Source: Branchipolynoe longqiensis
Lineage: Eukaryota > Annelida > Polychaeta > Phyllodocida > Polynoidae
Length of the DNA: 64,000 nucleotides
Reading direction: 5' to 3'
Assembly (NCBI GenBank): GCA_030323885.1
Contig: JASIRB010000122.1
Location: 163,111 to 227,110 of the forward strand
A program made the translations under genes and the position numbers. The notes under the pieces were generated by a model that saw nothing but the letters and a program-made list of their open reading frames with translations, was not told the origin of the DNA and ran no database searches. Numbering within the stretch: position 1 is the stretch's first letter; the number at the start of each line of letters is the position of its first letter. Shown piece after piece: positions 1 through 12,576 of the stretch.

Positions 1-2075
1 ACGGGGCCGCAGCACCCTCAACCATTTGGTGCGCATGGAGACCTTCATAAGAAATACTTTCCTTAAGAAGGAGCACGTTGTGGCTGTCTTTTTCGACCTC
101 GAAAAAGCCTATGACACAATGTGGCAGCATGGCATCATGGAGGATCTTCATGCGATTGGCCTTCGTGGCCACCTGCCAATTTTCATCAGGAACTTTCTAG
201 CCTTCAGGCATTTCCGCATCCGTGTCAAGACTACCTATTCCAGCCTACACTCACAGGAACTAGGAGTACCTCAAGGCAGCATACTTGCTGTGACCCTTTT
301 CGGGGTCAAGGTCAATGGTATTGCTGCTGCTGTAAAGCGGGGAGGGGGGTCTCCTGTAGTCTTTTCGTGGACGACTTTGTTTTATATTACAGCGGTGCTA
401 ACATGAATGTCATAGAGAGACAGCTACAACCAAGCATAAATGGGATCCATCGATGGTCAGTTCTGAACGGTTTCAAATTTTCAAAGACCAAAACAGTCTG
501 CATGCACTTCTGCCTGCTGTGTAGAATGCATGCAGAACCGGAGCTGACCCTGGATGGGGATCCCATTAAAGTCGTTGAGAAAACCAAATTTCTGGGCCTC
601 ATTCTCGACCCAAAACTGTCTTTTGTGCCACATATAAAGTACCTGAAAACAAGATGCCTGAAAGCGCTAAATATTCTGAGGGTGCTGTCCAGCTCAGAGT
701 GGGGAGCAGACAGAGATGTTCTGCTCTCTGTGTACAGAACCTTGGTTCGGTCATGAGTGGATTACGGCAGCATAGTATACGGTTCCGCAAGGAAATCATA
801 TATTGGGCTGCTAGACACGATCCACCACCAGGGCCTGCGCCTGGCCCTTGGGGCCTTCCGCACCTCACCGGTTCAGAGCCTTTATGTCGAAGCCAATGAA
901 CCATCACTTAACAACAGGAGAATCAAACTGGCCATGCAATATGTAGTCAAGATAAAAACTAATGCATTGAATCCTGCACACAATTGTCTATTTGAGCAAC
1001 ATGACAAATCCAGGTATGAAGCCAGGCCGAATTACATCCGGTCATTTGGAGGCCGTGGGAGTGGATTTGGACGTGTTGGAGGATGCCAAAGTCCCAGAAC
1101 ATCCCCCATGGTCTTTGAGAAAGCCATCGGTTATCCTCCGACTCACGGAACTGAGGAAGTCTGGGACACATCCACTCGAGTACCAAGGACTGCATGCAGA
1201 GATTCAAGGCCAGTTTGCAGACCACCTCTCCATATACACTGATGGTTCGAAAGACCAAAGCCGGGTAGCTGCTGCAGCAGTCTGCCGACGGGAAAAATTT
1301 GGTGTACGTTTGCCCGATCAGAGCTTGATTTTCACTGCAGAAGCCCGAGCACTCCTTCTCACGTTGGAGTGTATCGAGGTATCCAACCACACTAACTATG
1401 TTATATACAGTGATTCGTTCTCTTGCCTTCTGGCTGTTGCTGGACTGAAAATGAATCACCCTATTCTAGCAATGGTCATTTATAAAATGAACCAACTGAC
1501 AACGGATGGGTATGACATCCACCTGTGCTGGGTGCCTGGCCATGCCGGCATACAATGAAACGAACAAGCTGATCGGGCTGCGAAGAAGGCCCTGTACTGT
1601 GATCTTGAACCGTGTCTGATCCCTCACTCTGATCTGAAACCACTAATAGCCCCCCACATAAAATCCAAATGGCAACATGAGTGGGATGAAAACATTAATA
1701 AACTTAAAGAAATTGAACCATCTGTGGGAAAGCCACCACAGACTCATGCGGGAGGTCGGCGGGACCAAGTGGTCCTTAGCCGCTGCCGTATTGGCCACTC
1801 GTGGCTTACACATGCTTTTCTGCTCAAGGGGGAACCTCCCCCTGAATGTATTGGGTGTCAGTCCCCGCTGACACTCAAACACATTTTACTAAGTTGCGTT
1901 GATTTTTTGGCCCTGCGCCAACAGTTCTACACTGCAGACAGTATGCATGACCTTTTTACTAAGGTAAAACAGGAAAACATTTTAGCCTTTTTGAGGGCAG
2001 CTGGACTGTACCACCTCATATAGTTTACTAAATAGATTCTATCAATTATTAATAAAACTTTTCTTTTTCTATGGG
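1..2075 (+). mobile_element. I-superfamily LINE, 5'-truncated by window edge, decayed
   Basis: This is a non-LTR retrotransposon remnant that encoded reverse transcriptase followed by RNase H. The start carries RT palm blocks (FFDLEKAYDTMW near 90-125, GVPQGSILAVTLF near 262-300, and FVDDFVLYYSG in a shifted frame near 365). RNase H follows, with YTDGSKD near 1237, an acidic helix near 1340 and YSDS near 1410. A C-terminal CxxC...H...C zinc knuckle lies at 1855-1900 (CIGCQSPLTLKH...LLSC). Coding is split over several frames, with a stop at 756 and another at 1556 inside the GHAGIQ-NE RNase H motif, so it is not functional. RT followed by RNase H and a zinc tail fits the I/Nimb group; the exact clade is inferred. 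The 3' end (ttctttttctatggg) matches the second copy at 57669-58726. Confidence 0.85.
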
Positions 2076-2266
2076 AATTTGTTTCCCTTGACCACAAATA
2101 TATGATTGTGAGCTTTCTAATTTAATGAGTGTCTATTGGCACATAATTGATTGTCTGCCTTTACATGTAAAAGCGATGGTTTGGACAAAAAACTCACATT
2201 TCTCGCCGTGAATATAGCCTATGCTGCCGACATGGCGTAAAGCAACCACCAATCAAAATTAATCCT
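2076..2266. other. Unassigned AT-rich spacer
   Basis: This lies between the LINE 3' end and the 40-bp minisatellite. It contains AT-rich sequence with no open frame or repeat that I can name. It would sit in the innexin intron upstream of the first visible exon. Confidence 0.5.
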
Positions 2267-3180
2267 GTATGTCTCTGTCTGTCCCTCAGACTGGGTACAA
2301 CCTCCTGTATGTCTATGTCTGTCCCTCAGTCTGGGTACAACCTCCTGTATGTCTATGTCTGTCCCTCAGACTGGGTACAACCTCCTGTATGTCTATGTCT
2401 ATGTCTGTCCCTCAGACTGGGTACACCTTCCTGTATGCCTCTGTATGCCCCTCAGACTGGGTACAAGCTCCTGTATGTCTATGTCTGTCCCTCAGACTGG
2501 GTACAACTTCCTGTATGTATATGTCTGTCCCTCAGACTGGGTACAAGCTCCTGTATGTATATGTCTGTCCCTCAGACTGGGTACAACTTCCTGTATGTCT
2601 ATGTATGTCCCTCAGACTGGGTACAACCTCCTGTATGTCTATGTCTGTCCCTCAGACTGAGTACAACTTCCTGTATGTCTATGTATGTCCCTCAGACTGG
2701 GTACAACCTCCTGTATGTCTATGTCTGTCCTTCAGACTGGGTACAACTTCCTGTATGTCTATGTCTGTCCCTTAGACTGAGTACAACTTCCTGTATGTCT
2801 ATGTATGTCCCTCAGACTGGGTACAACCTCCTGTATGTCTATGTCTCTCCCTCAGACCGGGTACAACTTCCTGTATGTCTATGTATGTCCCTCAGACTGG
2901 GTACAACTTCCTGTATGTCTATGTCTGTCCCTCAGACTGGGTACAACTTCCTGTATGCCTCTGTATGTCCCTCAGACTGGGTACAACTTCCTGTATGTCT
3001 ATGTCTGTCCCTCAGATTGGGTACAAGCTCCTGTATGTCTATGTCTGTCCCTCAGACTGGGTACAACTTCCTGTATGTCTATGTCTATGTCTGTCCCTCA
3101 GACTGGGTTCAACTTCCTGTATGCCTCTGTATGTCCCTCAGACTGGGTACAACTTCATGTATGTATCCTATGTCGCTCAG
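2267..3180. repeat. 40-bp minisatellite abutting an innexin splice acceptor
   Basis: About 22-23 tandem copies of a ~40-bp unit (core ccctcagactgggtacaac followed by ttcctgtatgtctatgtctgt). Two units carry an extra 6 bp (atgtct). The unit is pyrimidine-rich followed by CTCAG, so each copy looks like a 3' splice site. The last unit passes straight into the innexin exon at 3181 (tcgctcag then gctggactgg). Because 40 is not a multiple of 3 and the unit lacks stops, all three plus frames stay open for hundreds of bases; these frames are a by-product and not evidence of a protein. Confidence 0.95.
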
Positions 3181-3335
3181 GCTGGACTGGACATCGGGGG
3201 CCTTGTGGAGGCAGCTAGCTCCATTCAGAGCCTCGAACAGAACCAGGACACCGAGAAGATCATGAACCACATGATCCGGCAAGTCACGGACTACTTGAGC
3301 GCAGCGCCGGAGGTGCGGTGTGGGCGCCTGGCCAG
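3181..3335 (+). CDS. Innexin exon a (intracellular loop)
   Basis: 155 bp encoding the intracellular loop after TM2 (GLDIGGLVEAASSIQSLE...). The acceptor is tatgtcgctcag, the donor gccag/gtaggg. It ends two bases into a codon, and the G opening the next exon completes AGG. The acceptor lies inside the final unit of the 40-bp minisatellite. Confidence 0.9.
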
Positions 3336-6300
3336 GTAGGGCTAGCACTAATAAGCGTAGTCTGCCTGCTCATTCATAGGCTCCAGGGGGAGCAGCAGTC
3401 TGCTACATCATCATCATCATCATGCTGTCGGTCGCAATGCGACAAAGACTGCTTTTATTTCTTAACCGCCGCTGTTCTGTGCGGTTGTGCATTTCATAAA
3501 AGATGCTTGCAACACAACCACCAATAACGCTCCAATAATGAAATCGCTAGGCTCTAAAAGTGGAAATTCCATGACACCATATAGCAATCATTATTATCAG
3601 TATAGTGCATTATTTTAATAACTTCACAATGTCATTAAAGTTGCATAGTCCGATGGTTTTGAGTTTCTGATATTTTCTGAGATAAATATATTAGGCTGAT
3701 CCCTATAATCAATCTTATTTTAATTTGAAGTAATGTTTATTTTAAATGGCAAACTTTTGAGATATTTGAAGTGTAAGCATGCAAAATTAATTTTGGCAAG
3801 CACGCCAAAATTTTGACACCATAGGCTTCTACAGTTAGGTCTATTAAATTGACTTGATCTTCCCTTCTATGTAGCGAAAAATGTTTAATAAATATACCAT
3901 TATCTAAGTTAGATATGTAAAATCAAATCTAGATAATTCTTTTGGTTTTGAAAATGTGCGGTTTTCATCGGACTATGCAGCTTTAATGTCTGCAAAATAT
4001 GAGGTTGTTCCGTTTGTGTGACAGGACTCGGGAGTTGGTGGCGCGGAACGTGTTCTGGCTGTGTGGGCGCACTTATGGCACGTACCTGTCGGGGGCCTAC
4101 CTGGTCGTGAAGCTCCTCTACGTCCTGAACGCCGTCGGGCAGATCGTCTTGCTGAACGCCTTCATCCGCCGGGACTACCGTATCTACGGTCTGGAGGTTC
4201 GCACCCCGCACACCCTGAACGCGCACACTGATAACCAAGCTTTCATGTACTTTGTCATGCATTTTGTGTAAAACCACAAACCATTCATGACCTCAGAATT
4301 AATCTCATGGACTATTATTGCTAACAATAACAGACGTCGGCCCAATTGTTGTGTACTCTTATTGGACAGATAAAATCCAAATGACTTCAAATGTGGAGAA
4401 AGTGACAATTCAGCGTGTTCTCTGTGGTGTGTATGAATTATACATGCTGTTTGCTGTTGCGCTCGGCACTACTAGGAGAGTGCAAGGACTGATTAGTTCA
4501 GTAATAGGATAATATGACTAGATGGGGTGTCGAGCCATGGTGCCGGCGGCGGGGTCTCCCAGTGGAGCGGCACTAAAAAGTCGCTTTGAAGGTGCAGTCA
4601 GAAATTGGTGTCGTTCTGATATGACCTTAAGCGTTGCTAGGCTAAAACATCCCAATAAACCAAGCTAAACCAAGACATGTTGATAAGCATGTGTCATACG
4701 CAGGTGCTGCAGGAGCTGCTTGGGTACCGCGAGTTGGGGATAAACCTTCGGTTCCCGCGTGTCACGTGGTGCGACTTCAGCGTCCGGCAGCTGAAGACGG
4801 TGCACCGGCACACCGTGCAGGTATGTTCACTGCGCACCTGTGGGTGGGCGGCAAGAACTCAGACCATGCGGTTGTCATCTGCGACGAATCACCTTCAGCG
4901 CAATGTATTTGTCTTCATTGAAAGACTTTGATTGCTAATGATGAATCAGTTTCTAGACATTAAAGTTCGGCTAAAACTGACAAGAAAACTTAACAATTCT
5001 TCACTTCCCAATCCCACCGACTCTTCCCATGCAAACATCTGACCCTCCCCCATGCCCCCCCCCCCCCACCCCCCACCGGCACTCCCCACCCAACAACCTC
5101 GGACCCTCTCTTCCCCGGCTTACCCCCTTCCTCTCTCTGGCTCTCCGCGTCCCAACCACATTTCGACCTCATCCAACCACGCCGCCACCAGTTTCCGAAC
5201 AACAGCTACTTCCATTCCCTGTTGGGTGCTCTCACCGAAACACTTAATGCAAGCAGTGCACAGTGCTTAGTCATGCACACACTAAGCCTGGAGCTTACCT
5301 GTGCTGCACCAATTCAATGCCTGTAAAACAAACAAGTATAGAGTACTTTAAAACATCTCAAATAAGCAAATACGCTACAAATAGTACAATGCAATTCTCC
5401 CAAAGTTCTCCTATTCTGATACCACATTATATGTTTTAAATTATTTATCAACATAATAAAATATTAGTAACTGTCACCACATATAACTGGGGTATTAATG
5501 CTTCTGCACTTACAAATAACGTGTTCTGATGAATACAATAGGTACCCCAAAATCCTCAAAAATATTTACATATCACGTAAACTAGTATGATTTATTTAAA
5601 ATTAATTTTGTTGAAGCTAACTATTATCTGGTCATTGGTACGATATTGATCCCATATGGGGAATTACAACAAGTAGTCCTAGCTAACCCTGAAGTAATCT
5701 CAGTGCTCAGTTCTAAGCTCGCTATAGCTGGGACTTCTGGATTTAACTATTTGGTTAAGATTTTAGAAATACATGCAAATATGATGTGATAGGCTCTAGA
5801 AATGCCACTTTATTTGTGAGAGAAGACAACACTACGTTGCTGCTCGCAGATAATGTTTGACCAGGAGAGACAGTCGTCCAAGGCTCGGTGCTCCCAGAAT
5901 GCATTGCATGTATCGGTGCCCTGTACTCGTTGCAGTGCGTGTTGCCGATCAACTTGTTCAACGAGAAGATCTTCATCTTCTTGTGGTTCTGGCTGGTGTT
6001 CGTCGCCATCCTGTCCGTGTTCAGCTTATTACTCTGGCTCTTTCGCTGCATCTTTTACTACGACCGGGTCGACTACATCAAGTGAGTATTATGCAAACTA
6101 TTTCTTCATTTCCTCGGGTATATGCTGTGGGTAGTTTGGCTTAACATGTACTACTACAATGCACATCTCAAACGATCTCTATCTTGAATCATTATTTGCG
6201 TTGTTTTAGTATCCTAGTTGACAAAGGTTATATCCCACTAAAGGCCCTGTCACACTACGACGTATGGCGGTGGCGTGTGCGTAACGTTTCGAAATAATTT

Positions 6301-9300
6301 GAAAATCAAAATAGGTTGAGATACGGCAAACATTTTGCACTGCAGGTGGTCCCAGTGACGCATGAAGCGTACGCATAGCGTATGCCTGGCCTATGCCTAC
6401 TGTATCCCTAACCTATGATGGCGTATGCAAAGCGTATGACGACGTATATGCGGCGTACAGGGACGTTTGTTGATGGTTACAGGTGACAGGTCTAGCGCAT
6501 GAGTAACCTACGCCGACGTATGGCCACCGTATGCCTAGCGTACCAGTGTAGGAGTAGCATGTGCAAAACGTATTCAAAACTTATGCGTAACGTGTGCAAA
6601 GCATACGATGACGTATGTTAGGTCACGTGGTCGGTCAGTCGCTGCCAGGGTATAAATACCATGGAGAACCTGGTTTCTCCACACTCTGCCACCATGCCAC
6701 CTAAGACGAACACCACAGTTGCTACTGCTGCTACACCAGCCTCCAAGGCTGCTCTCACTGGAGGAGGACTAGGCCATGGGAGAGGCAGGAAGAAGCAGAC
6801 TATACCAACTTCACCATCTTCACCATCACCAGTGTCCTCACCTCCCTCCTCACCTCACCACTCTCCAGAACACCACTCTCCACAACACCACTCTCCACAA
6901 CACCACTCTCCACAACACCACTCTACATTGGAAGAGATGGAGATGGAGATGGAGACGCATAGCCAGAGGCGGCCCCGCTCCAGCTCTCCATCTCCTGCTT
7001 CACGTGGGAGCTCACATGGGTCATCCGTCGTCTCCACCACCTCAGCCTCCGCCTCAGCCTCCAACAGCACCTCCGGCTTCTCTGCCAAGAAAAAGAGGGT
7101 GAAGAAAAGTGAATTCTCTGTCGCTAATCGAGGAGGACCAGATGCTCAACTTCCTGCAGGAGAATCCAGTCATCTGGAACGTGGAGATGACAGACTATCG
7201 CCGCTCCGACAGGAAGGGGAAGATGTGGGAGGACCAGGCGAACCGGATGGGGAGGACATCCGTCCATCTGCAGAAGTGATTCAAGCCACTCCAGGAAACC
7301 AACACGTGCCTCCACAAAAAAAAGAGCAGGGACGGACCGCCCAAACTAACTGAGAGGGAGCACTGGATAATGCAAAAGTTTGGTTTCCTGCGGTCCGTTG
7401 TGCATCACTGGCCGGAGCCCTGCAGAACTGTAAGTAAAAAATCTTTTATCCTTCTGACTAGATTGGGCTAGTGTGGGCGTTAGGATTCTCGTAAAACCCC
7501 TATTATTCTGGACAATCGATAAATGTTATTTACATAATGAATCTTGATAAATCAATTTAATCGTTTATCATTATATATTTGTGCTTTATTGTTGACTTGT
7601 GTTGTTTTTTTACGTCTTTTGTGGAAACATTGATTTGCATTCATGTTACTTATGTTATTTTATGATTTTGTCATGCAGGTGGCTGCTGCCTTAGATGCTG
7701 CGCAGCACGATCTGTACCTCTCCGAGAATTAGTGCGTGGATCTGGTGCTGGGGATGAAGGAGGACGTTACAGCCACTCGTCCCGCTCCAGTCCGAGAGCG
7801 GGGAAAGGGGAAGCGGGCAGCCCCAGATGACGCCAACCTCCTGACTACAATACAGAAGAGGGTTGATGAGTCTGGGGACATGCTGAAGGTGATGCAGCCG
7901 CCCCCTACACCGGCCATGACGGATGTGCAGCTTTTGCAAACTATGTACGGGATTCGCTGATGACGATGCCGGAGGAGCGGTTTGTGCACACAGGGGCTGG
8001 GATCAACCGGATGTTGTCGGAGGGGGTGGAGGAGGACTGCCGACGCATGCTTCCTCAGGCTCCTGTGGCTGCGGCGGTTCCTCTGGCTGCACTGGCTCCA
8101 GTGGCTGCACCGGCTCCTGTGGTTTGTGCGCCTGTGGCTGCACAACCAGCCTCAGCCAACGGCATCACCCTGGGCATCGCAGACTCAGGACTATGTGCAG
8201 CAGTATATGCTGCAGCCGCATCTTCAGCCGCATCTTCAGCCTCAGCCTCAGCCTCTGCCTCAACCTCTGCCCATACAGCTGCTCCACATGCGTCATCAGC
8301 CGGTCCTGCCTCAGCCTCAGGTCGTGCACTGTCCGTCTGTGGGGATGGTGCAGCCACCTGCTGCACTCCGGCCACTTGGGGTGGCGGGCCACACCATGGC
8401 CCCTCCAGGACTAACTAGGTGCCCGCCCAGCTGGTGCAGCCACTGTCGGTGTGGCCTGGCTGTCGACTTCCGGTGCCGTGGCGAGTTCGACTCCGACACG
8501 AGTCTCCCCATGACAGGAACTTTGTTGGAGTCGGCCAGCCCAATGTGCGACGGACTATTGAACTTGTCGGGGCTGTCGGGGATCTCGGGAGTGTTGTGGG
8601 TCTCCAACTTGGACCTCTTCCCCTCAAAAGCCCCGATGTCACCAGCTGGGCCAGGCTCCAACGGGTCGAACGATAAGTGATTGTAAATATGTGTAGATAT
8701 GTAAATATTTGTAGATATGTGCATGTATGTGTAGATATGTAGTCATAGTTTGTATTTCTAGTAAAATCTTCTTATGTTGTATTGTTTATGTTTGTATGTA
8801 TATATGTAAATATGTATATATATGCGTCAAGATGTCTTTCCTAAATAACTATTTTGTAAACTAGAATTTTTGTGCCCGCGTTCAATAATGGCATGCCATC
8901 ATTTAATTGTTATAAATTAAAGTACAATTAAAGTAAAATTCAAACGTATATAACCACTGAAAATAAAGAATAATTATTATTAATATTAAGGACACAAGTC
9001 CATACCCTCTCTTTCCCTTTCCCCTTTCTCTCCCCCTCTCTCCCCCCTCTCTCCCCCCTCTCTCTTCCACTTTCTCTCTCCCTCTCTCCCCCTCTCTCTT
9101 CCCCTTTCTCTCACCCTTTCTCTCCCCCTTTCTGTCCCCGTCTCTTTCTCCCCCCCTCTCTTTCCCTGTGTTCTTAGTATGTATGTAAAAATAGTATATT
9201 AATCTAGGTTATGTTTTCAAAAGTTTAATTCTTATAAAAAGAGAGCAAATTCATTACAAGTATTGTTAACTAGATTACTTTAATTAGGGATAGAAAGAAT

Positions 9301-12300
9301 ATAACAGATGTAATTGTGTTTTGACATCTAAAAACTGATATCGTTTATTTGAACGAATAGACATATAAACATATTACCATCTCATAACAGTAGACATGTC
9401 ACAACATAACAGACATGTAAATAAGCGATAACTGTATAGTGTAAGTTTTCATAAATATATCATAACAGTACATGTACACAGTGCATACAGACAGATACAA
9501 TGTTTTGGTACATCAGATCATGCTGTCTTGCCATGATAGTGCTCCGGCGGGCGAGATGACCCAGTCTTTAATTAGATTGCGCTGCTCCTTTCCTATCTGG
9601 GAGGCAGTGTTGGGGCTAGGTAGAATGTCAATGTCTGGCAGGTTTTGCCCCTCTCTCCATGCTCCGGGGACAAAGTTGTTGTTCCCAGTCTAGGGGCGAT
9701 CCAGCTGCTGGTTCTGCAGCGCTGGGTAGCGCATCCTCATCAGGTTGTGCACAACCATGCATGCGGTGATGATGACCTTCATGGTGGAGGGGTGGTGCTG
9801 CATAGTGTTCAGCAGCACTTGGAAGCGGTTGGCTAGAATGCCAAAGTCATTCTCCACCACTCTCCTAGCTCGGGAGAGCCGGTAGTTGAACAGTCGCTCT
9901 TCATTGGTCAACCCCCTCCTGCTGTACAGCTTCATCATGGTCCGCCGCAGGGCGAAGGCATCGTCACTGATGAGAAAATATGGTACATCCTTCTGGCCGT
10001 CCACGATCAGTTCAGGGTGCAGAAAGCCCATGGTGCCACCTTCAGTGCCCGCCTTCAGCTCGGACTCGTTATAGATCTGGGCATCAGACGCGGAGCCCAT
10101 ACCCCCAAGATCTGCCCAGATAAATACATCTACAAGCGCCAACAGGATCACAGAGTAAAAGCCCTTGTAGTTGTAGTAGAGTGTTCCACTCTTTGGAGGG
10201 CACCGGCAGGCGATGTCCTTCCCATCCATAGTGCCACAGGTATGGGAGAAGTTCCACTTCTCTAGGAATTGGTCCGCGATCGCACGCCATCCTTGTGGAG
10301 TCGTCGGACATGTCATGACCTCATCTAGGTACTCGTTGACGAGGGCCTGACAGACTTCACACACTATGAGCGACTGTGTGTTGTGGGGGACCCTCCACCC
10401 AAACTTCATGGATGAGTATTTGTTCCCAGATGCCAGATGCTGCAGAGTAAGGGCGATCTTCAGTGCAGGCTCGAGCGCCACCCGGTATGTGGTGCGTTTT
10501 TTTTTTATCCACTGTCCCACTCGTGCCACAATCTCGTCGAACAACTGGGGAGGCATCCGCATGAAGTTCACGAATGACACAGTGTCCTCGCTGCGGAGCT
10601 GGACCATAAGCTTGTCATACAAGCCAAACTGTGCCCACCTCCCGATCCAGGGTGTGACCCACATTGTCTGCCGCTGCCTCCTCCTTCTCCTCTGGAGACG
10701 GGCCGCCAGAAGAACCATGAGGTAGAGACTTAGCTCATGCTGATAAGGGGCAATTCTGTACTGATGCTGGAATTGTAGATGGAGTGTCTGGACATCCATC
10801 CTGTCTGAGCAGCCGAGCAGGACTGCCAGAAGCAGCCTGGTGGTGCCTTTATATACTGAGAGGCAACACGCTGGGCATACACTGGGCATATGCTGGGCAT
10901 ACGCTTATCATATGCTATGGGTACGCCATCACACGCTAGGCTCGAAAGCTAGGTGTATGCTATATATGCCAGAGATATGCGGAGGACGCAGGTTCAATGT
11001 ACGGCTAACCTATGCTGACCTAGCCCTAGTGTATGTGTAACCTATACCGGTGTATGTCCAGCGTATGCCCAGCATATGAGAACCATATGAGCCACACACT
11101 GGCATAGGTTTAAGATTTTGAACATGCACAACAATTTTTTGGCGGCTCGACCTATGCCGACCTATGCCGACCTATGAAAAGCATATGTGATGTATATCAA
11201 ACCTATGCATAACGTATGATGGTGTATGCCGATGTGTTCATCGAAAAGCGCATACGCCGGCATACGCTAACGTCGTAGTGTGACAAGCCCTTATACAAAC
11301 TTACCATTCACTCCAATTGTGTGCTGTACATTTCCTGTTTGTTTTTATCTTTACGTTTGTGTGTCGTTGTTACGGTTGTGTATGTGCCTATGTTTACGAC
11401 CCATGTTCAATTTTATATCCACTTAAGCTAACCAAGAAATTTCTATTGGATTGTAATCGCATATACCTATATTGTGTCAGTCAGAAGCGGACCCCACAGA
11501 GTATAGGCTACCAGCAGGGAAAGCACTCTAAATTAGAATATTAAACACACATTGTAAATAAAACTCAAACTAACATCACAGTGATGACACAATAGTGGGC
11601 GCCCTTACAGTCTCAGCCACGGATGAGTTCGGAGGTCGCATACCCGGAGTGACATTTCCCACATGGGGGCGCTACGGGCTCAACACCCAGTCGCGGATTG
11701 ACAATGCTATATGAATCGGCATGAATCTTTGACAGCTAATTTACTTTAAGATACTTAAGTGTAGAGAAAAAAGAAATGTAATTGATAGAGATCCGTATCT
11801 GTTTACTTCCCGTTACGGCATACAGTTACTCTGCTCTTGGCCGTCTACCGAGGCATTGGCAGGCACGGTGGCGCCACCTAGTGGAGAAACGGCGACAACA
11901 CCGGAGCAGCATACAGCTCATACCACCGCACGTTTACCATTCGGTGGCGCCACCAGTGTCACTCTTGTCAAGTTGTAACCCAGATTGTCAGCAGTAATCA
12001 AAGACAGTGAGGTTCAGAATTATATGTACACTCAACTCTAAAATCGTAATAGTTTAAATCAGTATCTTTTTCCGTCCACAGTTGTATTGAATGTATGCTA
12101 TTTGGCACTTAAGTAGTCCTGCTATTGGGTCAATCTTTTCGCAATGTAGGTAGGCATAATCCTCCTATCGGGTCATTCTTTTCGTAGCGAAAGTAACCAC
12201 TATTTGTTTAAATGCATAGTTCTATGAAACCATTATATTTTCACAAACAAAACATGTGGTGGACAGTTGGTGTCAATTCGGTGCATCCACATGAGTCTTG

Positions 12301-12534
12301 CATGGGGTTCGTAACGTGTAGTAGCCATTTGGTGAACTAATCATTTTGTAAACAGACAAATAAGAGAAATTTATAATAGTGGTGACAATTTAGTCTGTTC
12401 TAAACCAGATGTAAAATATTCGCATATTGGAGAATATGGAAGAATACTTGGAATATAAAAGAGAGAGTAATAAATAATATAAATTATTTTAAAATATAAG
12501 TGAATTATAGAATTAGGATGGGAACATATATATA

Positions 12535-12576
<42 letters not shown>

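Larger units (their letters stand above)
6240..11292. mobile_element. PIF/Harbinger DNA transposon, about 5.05 kb, in an innexin intron
   Basis: Terminal inverted repeats begin aaggccctgtcacactacga on the left and, read from the right, aagggcttgtcacactacga. Long subterminal regions at both ends (about 6260-6620 and 10860-11280) are full of cgtatg/catacg words, as expected for binding sites of the element's proteins. It encodes a plus-strand MADF-type protein (broken) and a minus-strand DDE transposase (open), the usual two-gene Harbinger layout. A 3-bp T/A-type target duplication is likely (cta/tta or taa/tat) but the exact termini are ambiguous by one base. MITEs at 27838-28400 and 28931-29368 share its ends. 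Confidence 0.92.

Noticed and set aside
1..3180. Missing N-terminal innexin exons in the first 3 kb
   Set aside because: Searched by eye for the TM1, first-loop cysteine and YYQW-type motifs; only LINE and satellite sequence is present.
2269..3265. Open frames of up to 318 codons across the 40-bp array
   Set aside because: All three plus frames are open because the unit has no stop; no start context, splice signal or independent protein similarity. Only the final exon at 3181 is coding.
7960..8680. Separate Ala-rich or Gln/Pro-rich genes after the Harbinger MADF region
   Set aside because: Three overlapping frames of low complexity; best explained as the broken C-terminal part of the Harbinger partner.
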